Shown: positions 14,056 to 22,125 of the stretch, piece by piece
Layout of the letters: the number at the start of each line of letters is the position of its first letter
Position numbering within the stretch: the stretch's first letter is position 1
Assembly: GCF_016802865.1 (NCBI RefSeq)
Contig: NZ_JAEVHM010000051.1
Location: 1-32,860 of the forward strand
Reading direction: 5' to 3'
From: Micromonospora parastrephiae
GTDB lineage: Bacteria; Actinomycetota; Actinomycetes; Mycobacteriales; Micromonosporaceae
Length of the DNA: 32,860 nt
The notes under the pieces: model-generated
Database searches by the model: none
What the model saw: the letters and a program-made list of their open reading frames with translations, nothing else
Told to the model about the DNA's origin: nothing
Made by a program: the position numbers and the translations under genes

Positions 14056-16950
14056 TCACGGCAGGGTCCACCGCTGCGCCCCCGTGCCGTTGCAGGTCCA
14101 GATTCGCAGTTGTCGGCCGTCGGTGAGATCCGAGTTGGGGATGTCCAGGCAACGCCCGGACTGTGGGTTGCGCAGGCTGCCGTCCGGCTGGGGGGCCCAC
14201 TGCTGGGCTCCGCTGCCGTTGCAGTCGTACAGCTGCACGAGCGTGCCGTCGGCGGTGCCGCTGGCCTTCACGTCCATGCACTTGGCGAGCCCGCGCACCG
14301 TACCGTCGCCGGGCAGGGTCCAGCGCTGCGCTGCGGTGCCGTTGCAGGTCCAGGTCTGCACCCTGGTGCCGTTGGCGGTCTGGCTGGAGGCGATGTCCGC
14401 GCACTTGCCGAGGGCCTTGATCTCACCGGTGCGCGCCCCGCCGGTGCCGACCCCCGGCCCGGTGAAGGTGTAGCTGTCCAGGTCCAGCAACGCGCCACTG
14501 CCACCGGTGAAGACGAGGTACAGATCGTGGGTGCCGTCGTCGGGTCTGCTCACCGTGGCGCTCAACTCGGTGTAGTTGTCCCAGCCGCCGGTGTTCGGCA
14601 CCGCGATCCGGGCGACCTCGGCGCCGGTCGGCGAGTCGTACCGGAAGGACAGGGTGCCTCCCGGGCCCCCGGAGGAGACCCGCGCCCGGACCCCGGTGAT
14701 CCCCTTGAGGCTCACGGCGTGGTGTCGGACGTTCTCGCCGTTCTGGATGTCACCGAGCCGCCTGCCACCCTCGGCCGCCGCCTGGTCGATCACCGTGGGT
14801 CCGTTGAGCTGGACGACGTGCTCGGCCTGCCACTGTTTCGGGTAGAGGCTGATGTTTTTTTCCCCGGTCAGGACGGCCGAGCCGGTCGCCCCGCGATCGG
14901 TGTAGCTGCCTCGGAGCACGAAGAAGAGCACCGAGTCGGGGCCGGCGTGTACCGGGCCGGTGTTGAAGGTGGCGCCGCAACCGGTCCCCTCCCCCTCCTC
15001 GTGGGCGTGCTCCTGATGCCCGAGCGCGGCCCGGACGACCACGGCCGAGCAGGCCGGCGTGCCGTCCTGCGGGTCACTGGCGGTGGCGCTCACCGTCAGG
15101 TCCTGCCCCCAGTCGAAGAGCCCGCCGGCGGGCAGTCCGTTCAGCGTGACCGTCGGTCGGTTGTTGCCGACGACCACGGGCACCAGCGTGGTGGCGCTGC
15201 GCCCGGTGCCGTCGCTGACCGTCAGCCGGGCGTTGAAGCTGCCGTTGGCGGTGTACGTGAAGGAGGGGTTCGCCGCGGTCGAGTCGGTGCTGCCGTTGTC
15301 GGTGAAGTCCCAGGCGAAGCTCAGCGGGTCGCCGTCCGGGTCGGAGCTGCCGGCGCTGGAGAAGCCGACTGCCAGCGGGGCCAGTCCGTTGTCCCGGGTG
15401 ACGGTGGCCCGGGCCACCGGAGACCGCCCACCCTGGACGTAGTTGATTTTGTAGAGTCCGGCGTCGACGGCGCCGGAGAAGTAGCCGCTGCCGTACTCCA
15501 GCAGGTAGAGCGAGCCGTCCGGGCCGAACTGCCAGTCGATCGGGTGGACGAACGTCATGCCGGCGAGCACCGGCTCGATCACGGTCGGCACGCCGGTGGC
15601 GGGGTTGCCGTTGTCGAACTGGACCTCCTTGATCCAGTTGCGGCAGTACTCGGAGATCAGCCACTTGTTGTCGTAGTAGGCGGGCCACTTGTTGTCCGAG
15701 ACGAGGTTCGGGTCGTAGTGGTAGACCTCGACGTGGTTGGGCGAGCCGCAGCCGCCCGGGTTGTCCAACCCCGGCCAGTCGTCGCTGCCGCCGTGCTGCT
15801 CCCAGACCAGCGCCGCCTTCGTGGGCGGGAGCTGGTTCAGGCCGGTGTTGCGGGGTGAGTCGTTGACCGGGCCGGTCGAGCCGCCGCACGGGAACCAGCC
15901 GCGCGGCGAGGCGGTGGCGAAGTCCCAGTCGTTGTAGGCCACGTTCGGGCCGCCGCAGTACGGCCAGCCGTAGTTGCCAGGCCCGGTTGCCCGGTTGAAC
16001 TCGTCGTACGCCGCCGGGCCACGGTTGGCGGAATCGGCGCCGGCGTCCGGGCCGACCTCGCCCCAGTAGAGCGTGTTGGTGGCCTTGCGGTCCACCCAGA
16101 TCCGGTACGGGTTGCGCACGCCCATCACGTAGATCTCCGGTCGGGTCCGCGCGGTGCCGGCGGCGAAGAGGTTTCCGGACGGGACGGTGTAGCTGCCGTC
16201 GTTCTCCGGATGGATCCGGTTGATCTTCCCGCGCAGGTCGTTGGTGTTGCCGGAGGTGCGCTGGGCGTCGTACTGCGGGTTGCGGCTGGTCCGCTCGTCG
16301 ATCGGGGCCATCCCGGCGGAGTCGCCGCCGGAGTTGGTGTTGTCGCCGACCGCGAAGTACAGGTTGCCGGCGGTGTCCCAGCTCATCGAGCCGGCCGAGT
16401 GGCAGCACAGGTCACGTTCGGTGGGCCACTCGATGAGCGTGTCCTCGCTGCCCGGGTCGAGCAGCAGGGTGGACGGGTTGAAGGTGAACCGACTGATCCG
16501 GTTGAGCAGTGGGGTGACCTTGGGTGAGTAGAAGAGGTAGACCCAGCGGTTGCTCGCGAAGCTCGGATGCAGGGTGATGCCGATCAGGCCGTCCTCGAAC
16601 CGGGCGTCCAGTGCCAGGGTCAGCGCGACCGTGGTCGATCGCGTCGCCGGGTTGTAGAGGCGGACCTGGCCGCCGGCGCCGCTGGTGCCCCGGTTGATGT
16701 AGAAGACCTTGCCATCGGGGGCGACGGCCAACTCGATCGGCTCCCCCATGGAGAGCCCGCCGTCGAGAGCGATCTTCTCGAAGCCGTTGGTGGCGGGTGG
16801 TGCGAGGGCCGCGTCCGTCTGCGGGGCGGAAGCGGCGGCCGGAAGTTCGGCACCGCCCTGCGCGGTGGCGGGCGGGGCGAGGCAGAGTGCGGCGAGGACG
16901 GTGAGCAGGGTGGTGGTGACGACGAGACGTCGGCGCGAGGTGCGGGGCAC
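14056..16950 (-). CDS. Secreted glucose/sorbosone-type (PQQ) dehydrogenase with PKD and ricin-B modules
   Basis: This modular protein has 964 residues. A Sec signal peptide (about 1-30, RRRLVVTTTLLTVLAALCLA, cut after PPATAQ) indicates export. A six-bladed propeller of the glucose/sorbosone dehydrogenase family (about 55-500) shows HSAGSMSWDTAGNLYFAVGD, VMGVRNPYRIWVD and GNYGWPYCGG. A PKD domain (about 508-592) contains SSDPDGDPLSFAWDF. A His/Glu-rich stretch and a CBM6-like beta domain follow, then a ricin-type lectin (about 841-964) with three Q-x-W repeats (QRWTLPGDG, QQWAPQPDG, QRWTLP). It probably oxidises sugars while bound to polysaccharide. The GTG at 16950 has GGAGG 5 bases upstream. 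Confidence 0.92.
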   Translation of the reverse strand: MPRTSRRRLVVTTTLLTVLAALCLAPPATAQGGAELPAAASAPQTDAALAPPATNGFEKIALDGGLSMGEPIELAVAPDGKVFYINRGTSGAGGQVRLYNPATRSTTVALTLALDARFEDGLIGITLHPSFASNRWVYLFYSPKVTPLLNRISRFTFNPSTLLLDPGSEDTLIEWPTERDLCCHSAGSMSWDTAGNLYFAVGDNTNSGGDSAGMAPIDERTSRNPQYDAQRTSGNTNDLRGKINRIHPENDGSYTVPSGNLFAAGTARTRPEIYVMGVRNPYRIWVDRKATNTLYWGEVGPDAGADSANRGPAAYDEFNRATGPGNYGWPYCGGPNVAYNDWDFATASPRGWFPCGGSTGPVNDSPRNTGLNQLPPTKAALVWEQHGGSDDWPGLDNPGGCGSPNHVEVYHYDPNLVSDNKWPAYYDNKWLISEYCRNWIKEVQFDNGNPATGVPTVIEPVLAGMTFVHPIDWQFGPDGSLYLLEYGSGYFSGAVDAGLYKINYVQGGRSPVARATVTRDNGLAPLAVGFSSAGSSDPDGDPLSFAWDFTDNGSTDSTAANPSFTYTANGSFNARLTVSDGTGRSATTLVPVVVGNNRPTVTLNGLPAGGLFDWGQDLTVSATASDPQDGTPACSAVVVRAALGHQEHAHEEGEGTGCGATFNTGPVHAGPDSVLFFVLRGSYTDRGATGSAVLTGEKNISLYPKQWQAEHVVQLNGPTVIDQAAAEGGRRLGDIQNGENVRHHAVSLKGITGVRARVSSGGPGGTLSFRYDSPTGAEVARIAVPNTGGWDNYTELSATVSRPDDGTHDLYLVFTGGSGALLDLDSYTFTGPGVGTGGARTGEIKALGKCADIASSQTANGTRVQTWTCNGTAAQRWTLPGDGTVRGLAKCMDVKASGTADGTLVQLYDCNGSGAQQWAPQPDGSLRNPQSGRCLDIPNSDLTDGRQLRIWTCNGTGAQRWTLP

Positions 16951-17052
16951 GAGACCTCCAGCTGTCCGGGGGTTCTCGGTGCCGCTCCCGCCGACTGGAG
17001 GAGCACCGCAATTGTGTCCCGGACATTAACGCCTTTCACTCAAGAGCGATAG

Positions 17053-17078
17053 AACTTCGATTCAAGGGATCGAAAGTT
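17053..17078. promoter_or_regulatory. Possible operator upstream of the sugar dehydrogenase
   Basis: AACTTCGAT (17053-17061) faces ATCGAAAGTT (17069-17078) across a 7-base spacer, with one bulged base. The CGAAAGTT half-site resembles the CGAAA-N-TTTCG operators known from LacI-type regulators of streptomycete glycoside-hydrolase genes. No convincing -10/-35 pair was found nearby. The assignment is an inference. Confidence 0.4.
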
Positions 17079-17103
17079 GTCACGATCTAGGTAAAAGCCC
17101 GGC

Positions 17104-18987
17104 TCAGGGACGCACCGGGCTGAAGTGCGCCGGGGGCATGCCGAGACCACGCATCGTCGGGTCCCGCTCGACGTCGGTCAGCACACCGGCGGCGTTGATC
17201 AGGCCGATGTGCGAGAAGGCCTGGGGAAAGTTGCCCAGCTGCTCCCCGGTCAGCGGGTCGATCTGCTCGGCGAACAGGCCGAGGTCGTTGACCCGCTCCG
17301 CCAACGTCCCGAACAGCTCGTGTGCCCGTTTGCGCTCACCGGCCAGCGCCAGGCAACACACCAACCAGAACGAGCAGATGAGGAACCCGGCCGGGTCGCC
17401 GTCCCAGCGCCGCAGCAGGCCGTCGTGCGACAGCTGCTGCTCCACGGCACGGATCGTCGAACGCATCCGTGGGTCGTCGGCCCTGAGGAACCCCACCAAC
17501 GGCATCACCAGCACCGAGGCGTCCAGCTCGTCGGACTCGAAACTCCCGGTGTACGACTGGAGCCGATCGCTCCATCCCCGCTTTAGCACCTCCGCGCGCA
17601 CCTCGTCGCGGGCGGCCGTCCAGCGGGCCACGTCCTGCGGCCCGCCGAGCCGGTCACCGAAGCGGACCGCACGGTCCAGGGCGACCCAGCACTGCACCTT
17701 CGAGGACACGTGGTGGTGTTCGACGCCGCGTTCCTCCCACATCCCCGCGTCGGGCAGCCTCCAGTCCCGTGCCGCCTCGTCGGCGAGCACCCGGAGAACG
17801 TGGTGCACCTCCGGATCCAGCGGCTCCAGCTTGTCGCGCATCAACCAGGCGGCGTCCAACGCCTCGCCGAAGATGTCGGTCTGCCGTTGCTGCCACGCGT
17901 TGTTGCCGATCACCACCGGTGGGCTGTCGTGGTAACCACCGAGCTGCTCCAGGCGATGCTCGGTGAGGTCCCGCTCTCCGAGCACCCCGTACATGATGGG
18001 CACCGGTTTGTCGTCGACGCGGCCCATCGCCCGACCCAGCCAGGCGAACTGCCGCTGCACCTCGTCGAAGCACGCCGACCGCCACAGCGCCCGCAGGGTG
18101 AGACTGAAGTCGCGCACCCACACGTAGCGGTAGTCGTAGTTGCGGTCCCCGCCGAGTTCCTCCGGCAGGGAGGTGGTCACCGAGGCCACCACCGCCCCGC
18201 TCGGCCGGTACGTCATCCCCTGCACCACCAGCCGGCTACGCAGCACCTGCTCGGCGTAGAGGCCCTGGTAGTCATGCTCGCTCGCCCAGGACCGCCAGCC
18301 GGCGACGGTGTCGGCGATGGTCTGGTCCGCGTCCGGCACCTCCGGCAGCGGAGCGTCGTAGGTCGGGGCGTACCCGAGGGTGAAGTTGTGCGTCGTGCCG
18401 GCGCGGGTGGTGAACGACGCGCTGGCCTCGCCGTCGCCGCAGCTCAACCGCACGCTGCCGCGCAGCGTGAGCCGGGCCGCCCCGGCGATGGCCTCCAGCG
18501 TGTCGTCCCGCTCGACCATGTACGCGTTGGTACGCCCGTACTCGAAGCGGGGCCGGTAGTGCACCCGCATCGGCACCTCACCGGAAAGCCCTCGCACGCT
18601 GCGGACCAGAACCTGCGGCGAGTGCAGCCCGATGGCATGACCACGCGCGCCGGGCTCGAAGGCGAGCGCGTCGGTCAGCGCGACCTCCCCCTGCGCGGTG
18701 TGGAACACGGTCCGCAGCACCAGGGTCTCGTCGAGGTAGCAGCGCTCGACCGTGTAGTCCCCCTCCGGGCGGATCGACCAGTGCCCGGCGCCGTCGTCGA
18801 GCAGCCGACCGAACACCGACGGGGCGTCGAACCGGCCCGGGCACCACCAGTTGACCGAGCCCGACGAGTTCACCAGCGCGGCGCTGCGGCCGTCGGCGAG
18901 GAAACCGTAGTCACTGATCTGTCCGCTCTCCACCCGACTGGCTACCCGACCCACCCGCACGCATGCCCCGAGCGGGACGGCACTCAC
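17104..18987 (-). CDS. Glycoside hydrolase family 15 protein (trehalase/glucoamylase-like)
   Basis: This protein of about 627 residues has the actinobacterial GH15 arrangement. An N-terminal beta-sandwich domain (ISDYGFLADGRSAALVNSSG) precedes an (alpha/alpha)6 catalytic barrel with YDYRYVWVRDFSLTLRALW, the general-acid block MWEERGVEHHHVSSK (about 415-430) and GNFPQAFSHIGLINAA (about 581). This subtype includes mycobacterial trehalases as well as glucan-cleaving enzymes; the substrate is undecided. There is no signal peptide, so it is cytosolic. The start is uncertain: GTG at 18987 or GTG at 18933, which is closer to the conserved ISDYGF; neither has a good ribosome site. The sugar dehydrogenase gene follows on the same strand after 153 bases. 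Confidence 0.9.
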   Translation of the reverse strand: MSAVPLGACVRVGRVASRVESGQISDYGFLADGRSAALVNSSGSVNWWCPGRFDAPSVFGRLLDDGAGHWSIRPEGDYTVERCYLDETLVLRTVFHTAQGEVALTDALAFEPGARGHAIGLHSPQVLVRSVRGLSGEVPMRVHYRPRFEYGRTNAYMVERDDTLEAIAGAARLTLRGSVRLSCGDGEASASFTTRAGTTHNFTLGYAPTYDAPLPEVPDADQTIADTVAGWRSWASEHDYQGLYAEQVLRSRLVVQGMTYRPSGAVVASVTTSLPEELGGDRNYDYRYVWVRDFSLTLRALWRSACFDEVQRQFAWLGRAMGRVDDKPVPIMYGVLGERDLTEHRLEQLGGYHDSPPVVIGNNAWQQRQTDIFGEALDAAWLMRDKLEPLDPEVHHVLRVLADEAARDWRLPDAGMWEERGVEHHHVSSKVQCWVALDRAVRFGDRLGGPQDVARWTAARDEVRAEVLKRGWSDRLQSYTGSFESDELDASVLVMPLVGFLRADDPRMRSTIRAVEQQLSHDGLLRRWDGDPAGFLICSFWLVCCLALAGERKRAHELFGTLAERVNDLGLFAEQIDPLTGEQLGNFPQAFSHIGLINAAGVLTDVERDPTMRGLGMPPAHFSPVRP

Positions 18988-19000
18988 CGTGGTGGCCCGC

Positions 19001-19025
19001 GTTACCGGTCGGCGTGGGCGGGAAC
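19001..19025 (+). promoter_or_regulatory. Candidate SigB/SigF-type promoter for the general-stress gene
   Basis: GTTA (19001-19004), a 15-base spacer, GGGAAC (19020-19025). It has the same -10 as the ChaB-like promoter. The predicted start leaves a leader of about 20 bases with GGGAGG before the ATG. Confidence 0.5.
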
Positions 19026-19052
19026 CCGGGGAGCTGACGAGGGAGGATGCTC

Positions 19053-19637
19053 ATGACGTCAGCTTCGGGGCCGGCCGCCTCATGGCGGCCCGGCACACAG
19101 GGTGGCGACCTGCTTCCATCCGGACCGGCCGGCCGGCTGTCGACACCGCCCGGTGACGGGCAGGGGCCGGAGACCGGCCCGCCGACCGTGACCATCGGCT
19201 CGTACCCGGACTATCCGTCCGCCCAGCGGGTGGTGGACTATCTCGCCGACAACCGCTTCCCGGTGGAGCACAGCGCCATCATCGGCACGAACCTCACGTT
19301 GGTGGAGACGGTGCTGGGGCGGATGACGACCGGGCGGGCGGCCCTGCTCGGCGCCGGGACCGGCGCCTGGTTCGGGCTCTTCATCGGTTTGTTGTTCGGC
19401 ATCTTCACGGTCGGCAACTGGCTGGCGGTGATCCTGGTCGGCCTGGTCATCGGCGCGATCTGGGGTGCCGTGTTCGGTGCCGTCGCGCACGCGATGACCG
19501 GCGGGAGGCGGGACTTCACCTCCGCCAGCTCCCTGCGCGCCGGCCAGTACGCGGTGATCGTCGACGCGCAGCTCGCCGAGCAGGCCCGGCAGATGCTGGG
19601 TCGGATGCAGATGGGCGACCGGCCCGCGAACGCCTGA
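19053..19637 (+). CDS. General stress protein 17M-like membrane protein
   Basis: This protein has 194 residues. A Pro/Gly-rich N-terminus leads to the conserved TIGSYPDYPSAQRVVDYLAD and FPVEHSAIIGTNLTLVE block found in B. subtilis YflT/GS17M-type general stress proteins. Two Gly-rich membrane hairpin segments follow (AWFGLFIGLLFGIF and LAVILVGLVIGAIWG). The C-terminus returns to a soluble region (AGQYAVIVDAQLAEQARQML). The molecular role is unknown, but the family is stress-induced in Firmicutes. The ATG at 19053 is preferred over the ATG at 19047 because GGGAGG lies 6 bases before it. A SigB-type promoter match is upstream. Confidence 0.85.
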   Translation: MTSASGPAASWRPGTQGGDLLPSGPAGRLSTPPGDGQGPETGPPTVTIGSYPDYPSAQRVVDYLADNRFPVEHSAIIGTNLTLVETVLGRMTTGRAALLGAGTGAWFGLFIGLLFGIFTVGNWLAVILVGLVIGAIWGAVFGAVAHAMTGGRRDFTSASSLRAGQYAVIVDAQLAEQARQMLGRMQMGDRPANA

Positions 19638-19651
19638 GGATCACTCGACCG

Positions 19652-19678
19652 GCCGTCCCGGCTCCACGCCGGGGCGGC
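19652..19678. terminator. Hairpin between convergent genes
   Basis: GCCGTCCCGGC (19652-19662) pairs with GCCGGGGCGGC (19668-19678) over 11 bp with one G-T wobble and a 5-base loop. It sits between the stops at 19637 and 19681 and can serve both strands. Confidence 0.7.
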
Positions 19679-19680
19679 TG

Positions 19681-20268
19681 TCAACCGTGGTACGCCAGCT
19701 CGCCGGCCCGCAGTGGCACGTCGACGCGGTTCTCCGGTGGTGCGAGCGGGCAGGCCCAGCGGTCGTCGTACGCGCAGCTCGGGTTGTAGAGGTAGTTGGC
19801 GTCCAGCCGGACCCGGTCGCCGGGCAGCAGCTCGACGCCCCGACCGAAGGTGCCCTTCACCGTGTCGGTGAGGTAGCGGCCACCGCCGTAGGTGTCCTGC
19901 CCGCAGGTGCCGTCGCGCAGCGGCACGAACAGTCCGCCCCCGTACGCCTCGATCCACCACAGGGTCAGCGGCCCCCACGGCGTCTCCGCCACCGCGACCC
20001 GCCGGTACGCGACGACACCGTCCGGGCCGCCGGTGTCGATCCGCAGCTCTCCGCTGGCCGGTCGCAGCGGAGCCTCCACCACAGCGTCCGGATTGGGTGG
20101 GTAGTAGCGCACGCCGGAAAAGTCGGTGCGCTGCGCGGCCGGGATCGGGCTCTGCGGGTGGGTGGCGAAAAGCTCGTCGCGGCCGGCGCGGAACCCGACC
20201 AGGTCGGCGTCGGACAGGTACAGCCGGGCCACCCGCTCCCGCCAGTCGGCCAGCTCCAGATCATCCAC
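19681..20268 (-). CDS. DUF1684 domain-containing protein
   Basis: This soluble protein has 195 residues and the whole DUF1684 signature: an N-terminal WRERVARLYLSD helix, the LFATHPQSPIP segment, PWGPLTLWWIEAYGGGLFVP, and the C-terminal YNPSCAYDDRWACPLAPPEN with two conserved cysteines. No activity is established for the family. The GTG at 20268 is at the expected position, but no ribosome site is seen. A TAGGCT box ends 7 bases before it, so the mRNA may be leaderless. It lies 33 bases downstream of the TetR gene on the same strand and may also be read through from it. Confidence 0.88.
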   Translation of the reverse strand: MDDLELADWRERVARLYLSDADLVGFRAGRDELFATHPQSPIPAAQRTDFSGVRYYPPNPDAVVEAPLRPASGELRIDTGGPDGVVAYRRVAVAETPWGPLTLWWIEAYGGGLFVPLRDGTCGQDTYGGGRYLTDTVKGTFGRGVELLPGDRVRLDANYLYNPSCAYDDRWACPLAPPENRVDVPLRAGELAYHG

Positions 20269-20301
20269 GCCACCGAGCCTAGGCGGTCGCGCCCGGTCGT
20301 C

Positions 20302-20871
20302 TCAGCGCGGTGGCCAGTTCGCCAGGACGGCGTCGAGGGCGTCCAGGGTGCGGGCCCACGAGTCGTCCGCCGCGCGGGGGGTGTGCCGGAACCCACCGGT
20401 CCTCTCCAGGCTCACGAACCCGTGGAACGTGCTGTGCATCATCCGGACGGCGTCGGTCTGGTCCGGCTCGGCCAGCCGGTAGCCGCGCAGGATGGCCCGG
20501 GTCATCTCCGCGTGTCGGACGCCGGCGCTGGCGGCTGCCGTCTCCGGGTCGAGGTCGATCTGCATGGCCGCGTACCGGCCCGGGTGTTCCTTCGCGTAGC
20601 CGCGGTACGCGTTGGCGAAGGCCACCAGGGCGTCCTTGCCGGCGCGGCCGGCGAGCGCCGAGGCGACCCGATCGGCGAGTTCGGTCAGCGCCAGCAGGGC
20701 CACCCTGACCCGCAGGTCGTGCGCGTTCCGGATGTGGAAGTACAGGCTCGCGTCCTTGACGCCGAACTGGCGGGCGAGCGCCGCGACGGTGACGTTCTCC
20801 ATGCCGATCTCGTCGGCCAGCTCCGCCGCGGCCAGGGTCAGCCGCTCGGCGGTCACCCCCGCACGTGCCAT
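20302..20871 (-). CDS. TetR/AcrR family transcriptional regulator
   Basis: This regulator has 189 residues. The N-terminal HTH (about 10-57) reads VTAERLTLAAAELADEIG, then TVAALARQFGVKDASLYFHI, a typical TetR recognition helix. The C-terminal ligand domain is of the type found with TetR-like WHG regulators (YRGYAKEHPGRYAAM, HSTFHGFVSLERTGGF). It is probably a repressor released by a small ligand, unknown here. The ATG at 20871 was preferred over an upstream GTG because AGGAG lies 8 bases before it. It is divergent from the FBP-domain gene, 48 bases away, with a palindrome between them, so it likely controls itself and that gene. Confidence 0.9.
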   Translation of the reverse strand: MARAGVTAERLTLAAAELADEIGMENVTVAALARQFGVKDASLYFHIRNAHDLRVRVALLALTELADRVASALAGRAGKDALVAFANAYRGYAKEHPGRYAAMQIDLDPETAAASAGVRHAEMTRAILRGYRLAEPDQTDAVRMMHSTFHGFVSLERTGGFRHTPRAADDSWARTLDALDAVLANWPPR

Positions 20872-20894
20872 CCGCCACACTCCTCTAGTTTTTT

Positions 20895-20911
20895 GCCTAG
20901 GGTGACTAGGC
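20895..20911. promoter_or_regulatory. Probable TetR operator in the divergent promoter region
   Basis: GCCTAG (20895-20900), spacer GGTGA, CTAGGC (20906-20911) form a perfect 17-base inverted repeat. A second, nested pair GACTA/TAGTC (20904-20908 and 20924-20928) reaches into the first codons of the FBP gene. The site is central to the 48 bases between two divergent starts. Confidence 0.65.
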
Positions 20912-20919
20912 TACTACCT

Positions 20920-21408
20920 ATGTTAGTCGTCACCGAGTCCGCCATCCGCGCGTCCTTCGTCAACACCACCCAGGGTGAGGCGAAGCGACTGGCCGTACCG
21001 AACGACCTTGACGTGCGCCCCTGGGACGACCTCGACTTCCTCGGCTGGCGGGACCCCGCCGCGCCGCAGCGGGCCTACCTGGTGGCCGAGGCCGACAACG
21101 GGCTGATCGGGGTGGCGCTGCGGGCCGCACCACAGCAGATCGGGCGCGCCCGACGCAGCATGTGCTCGCTCTGCCTGACCACGCACTCCGGCGACGGCGT
21201 CTCGTTGATGACCGCCCGCAAGGCCGGACCCGGCGGGCGGCAGGGCAACTCCGTGGGCGCGTACATCTGCTCCGACCTGGCCTGCTCGCTCTACCTGCGG
21301 GGCAGGAAACACGCGGGGCCGCGCGTCTACGAGACCCTGACCCTGGCGGAGAAGATCGACCGCACCAGGACCGCGCTCAGCGGGTTCCTCCGCAAGATCA
21401 CCGAATGA
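20920..21408 (+). CDS. FBP domain-containing (treble-clef zinc finger) protein
   Basis: This protein has 162 residues. The N-terminal part (ESAIRASFVNTTQGEAKRL, WDDLDFLGWRDP) is the actinobacterial FBP domain. The C-terminal half carries a C-x2-C pair (MCSLC) and a C-x4-C pair (ICSDLAC), forming the predicted zinc-binding treble clef also found at the C-terminus of elongation-factor-G-binding proteins of the FusB type. A role at the ribosome is therefore possible but unproven. The ATG at 20920 has no ribosome site and lies close to the promoter palindrome, suggesting a leaderless mRNA repressed by the divergent TetR protein. Its stop overlaps the convergent GNAT stop by 11 bases. Confidence 0.87.
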   Translation: MLVVTESAIRASFVNTTQGEAKRLAVPNDLDVRPWDDLDFLGWRDPAAPQRAYLVAEADNGLIGVALRAAPQQIGRARRSMCSLCLTTHSGDGVSLMTARKAGPGGRQGNSVGAYICSDLACSLYLRGRKHAGPRVYETLTLAEKIDRTRTALSGFLRKITE

Positions 21409-21985
21409 CCCGTTGACCACTCCGGATCGGCGTCTGGCGGTCGGTGGCCAGGCGGGCGTGCAGGTGCTCGTCGTAGCGGCGGCCGTCGCCGTACTGGTAC
21501 GACTCACGCAGCGTGCCCTCGGCGGCGTAGCCGGCCCGGTCGGCGACGCGGCAGGAGGCCGGGTTGGCCACCGCGTGAACCAGCTCCACCCGGTGCAGCC
21601 GCAGGTCGGTGAACGCCCAGTCGGTGAGCCGGACGACGGCGCGCACCGCCACCCCGCGTCCGCGCGCCGCCGGTAGCGTCCAGTAGCCGATCGACGCGTC
21701 GGCGTGGTGGATGTGGTGCAGTGACACCGAGCCCAGCAGCTCGCCACCGGCCGCGTCGGTGACCGCCAGGGAGGCGTGGTCACCGCCGGACCAGTCCGCC
21801 CGGCGGCGGACCCAGAGCAGGGCGAACTCGTCGTCGACCGGGCCGCCGGACTGTGGGTTCCACTGGGCGATGGCCGGGTCGCGCAGGGCGCCACGGACCG
21901 CGGGCGCGTCCGCGTCCCGCCAGGGGCGCAGCAACAGGTCGGCGGCGGCGAGTTCCACGTGTTCCACGAGGGCGGAGTCTGGCAC
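21398..21985 (-). CDS. GNAT family N-acetyltransferase (RimJ-like)
   Basis: This protein of about 195 residues has the RimJ/RimL-type GNAT fold: LLLRPWRDADAPAV at the start, SIGYWTLPAARGRGVAVRAV with the acetyl-CoA-binding R/G-x-G-x-G/A turn, and LHRVELVHAVANPASCRVAD leading to a Gly-Tyr-containing C-terminal block. Members transfer acetyl groups to N-termini or small amines; the target is unknown. The start is uncertain: GTG at 21985 is given, with in-frame GTG codons at 21967 and 21958 also possible; none has a good ribosome site. It is divergent from the MarR-pirin operon. Confidence 0.87.
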   Translation of the reverse strand: MPDSALVEHVELAAADLLLRPWRDADAPAVRGALRDPAIAQWNPQSGGPVDDEFALLWVRRRADWSGGDHASLAVTDAAGGELLGSVSLHHIHHADASIGYWTLPAARGRGVAVRAVVRLTDWAFTDLRLHRVELVHAVANPASCRVADRAGYAAEGTLRESYQYGDGRRYDEHLHARLATDRQTPIRSGQRVIR

Positions 21986-22086
21986 ATCACGCCGCCCACT
22001 CGCCGCCGGATGACGGGGCACTTCTTTCAAAGCTGCACGATGACATCGCATCGACCGTTCACACGTGATCCAGGCGACGCTCAGAG

Positions 22087-22118
22087 GCACTAGTTAAATT
22101 TTGAAAGAGTGCTATCGT
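22087..22118 (+). promoter_or_regulatory. Promoter and probable MarR operator of the marR-pirin operon
   Basis: An imperfect 26-base palindrome (22087-22112) has perfect GCACT/AGTGC ends and an A/T-rich centre (TTAAATTTTGAAA), typical of MarR-family sites. A TATCGT -10 (22113-22118) follows directly and places the transcription start at the GTG (22126), so the mRNA is probably leaderless and the operator overlaps the -35 region. Confidence 0.6.
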
Positions 22119-22125
22119 TCTGGAC

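Noticed and set aside
14110..15858. 582-residue open frame on the plus strand
   Set aside because: It is antisense to the sugar dehydrogenase, has low-complexity composition (Val, Gly, Arg) and no recognisable domain.
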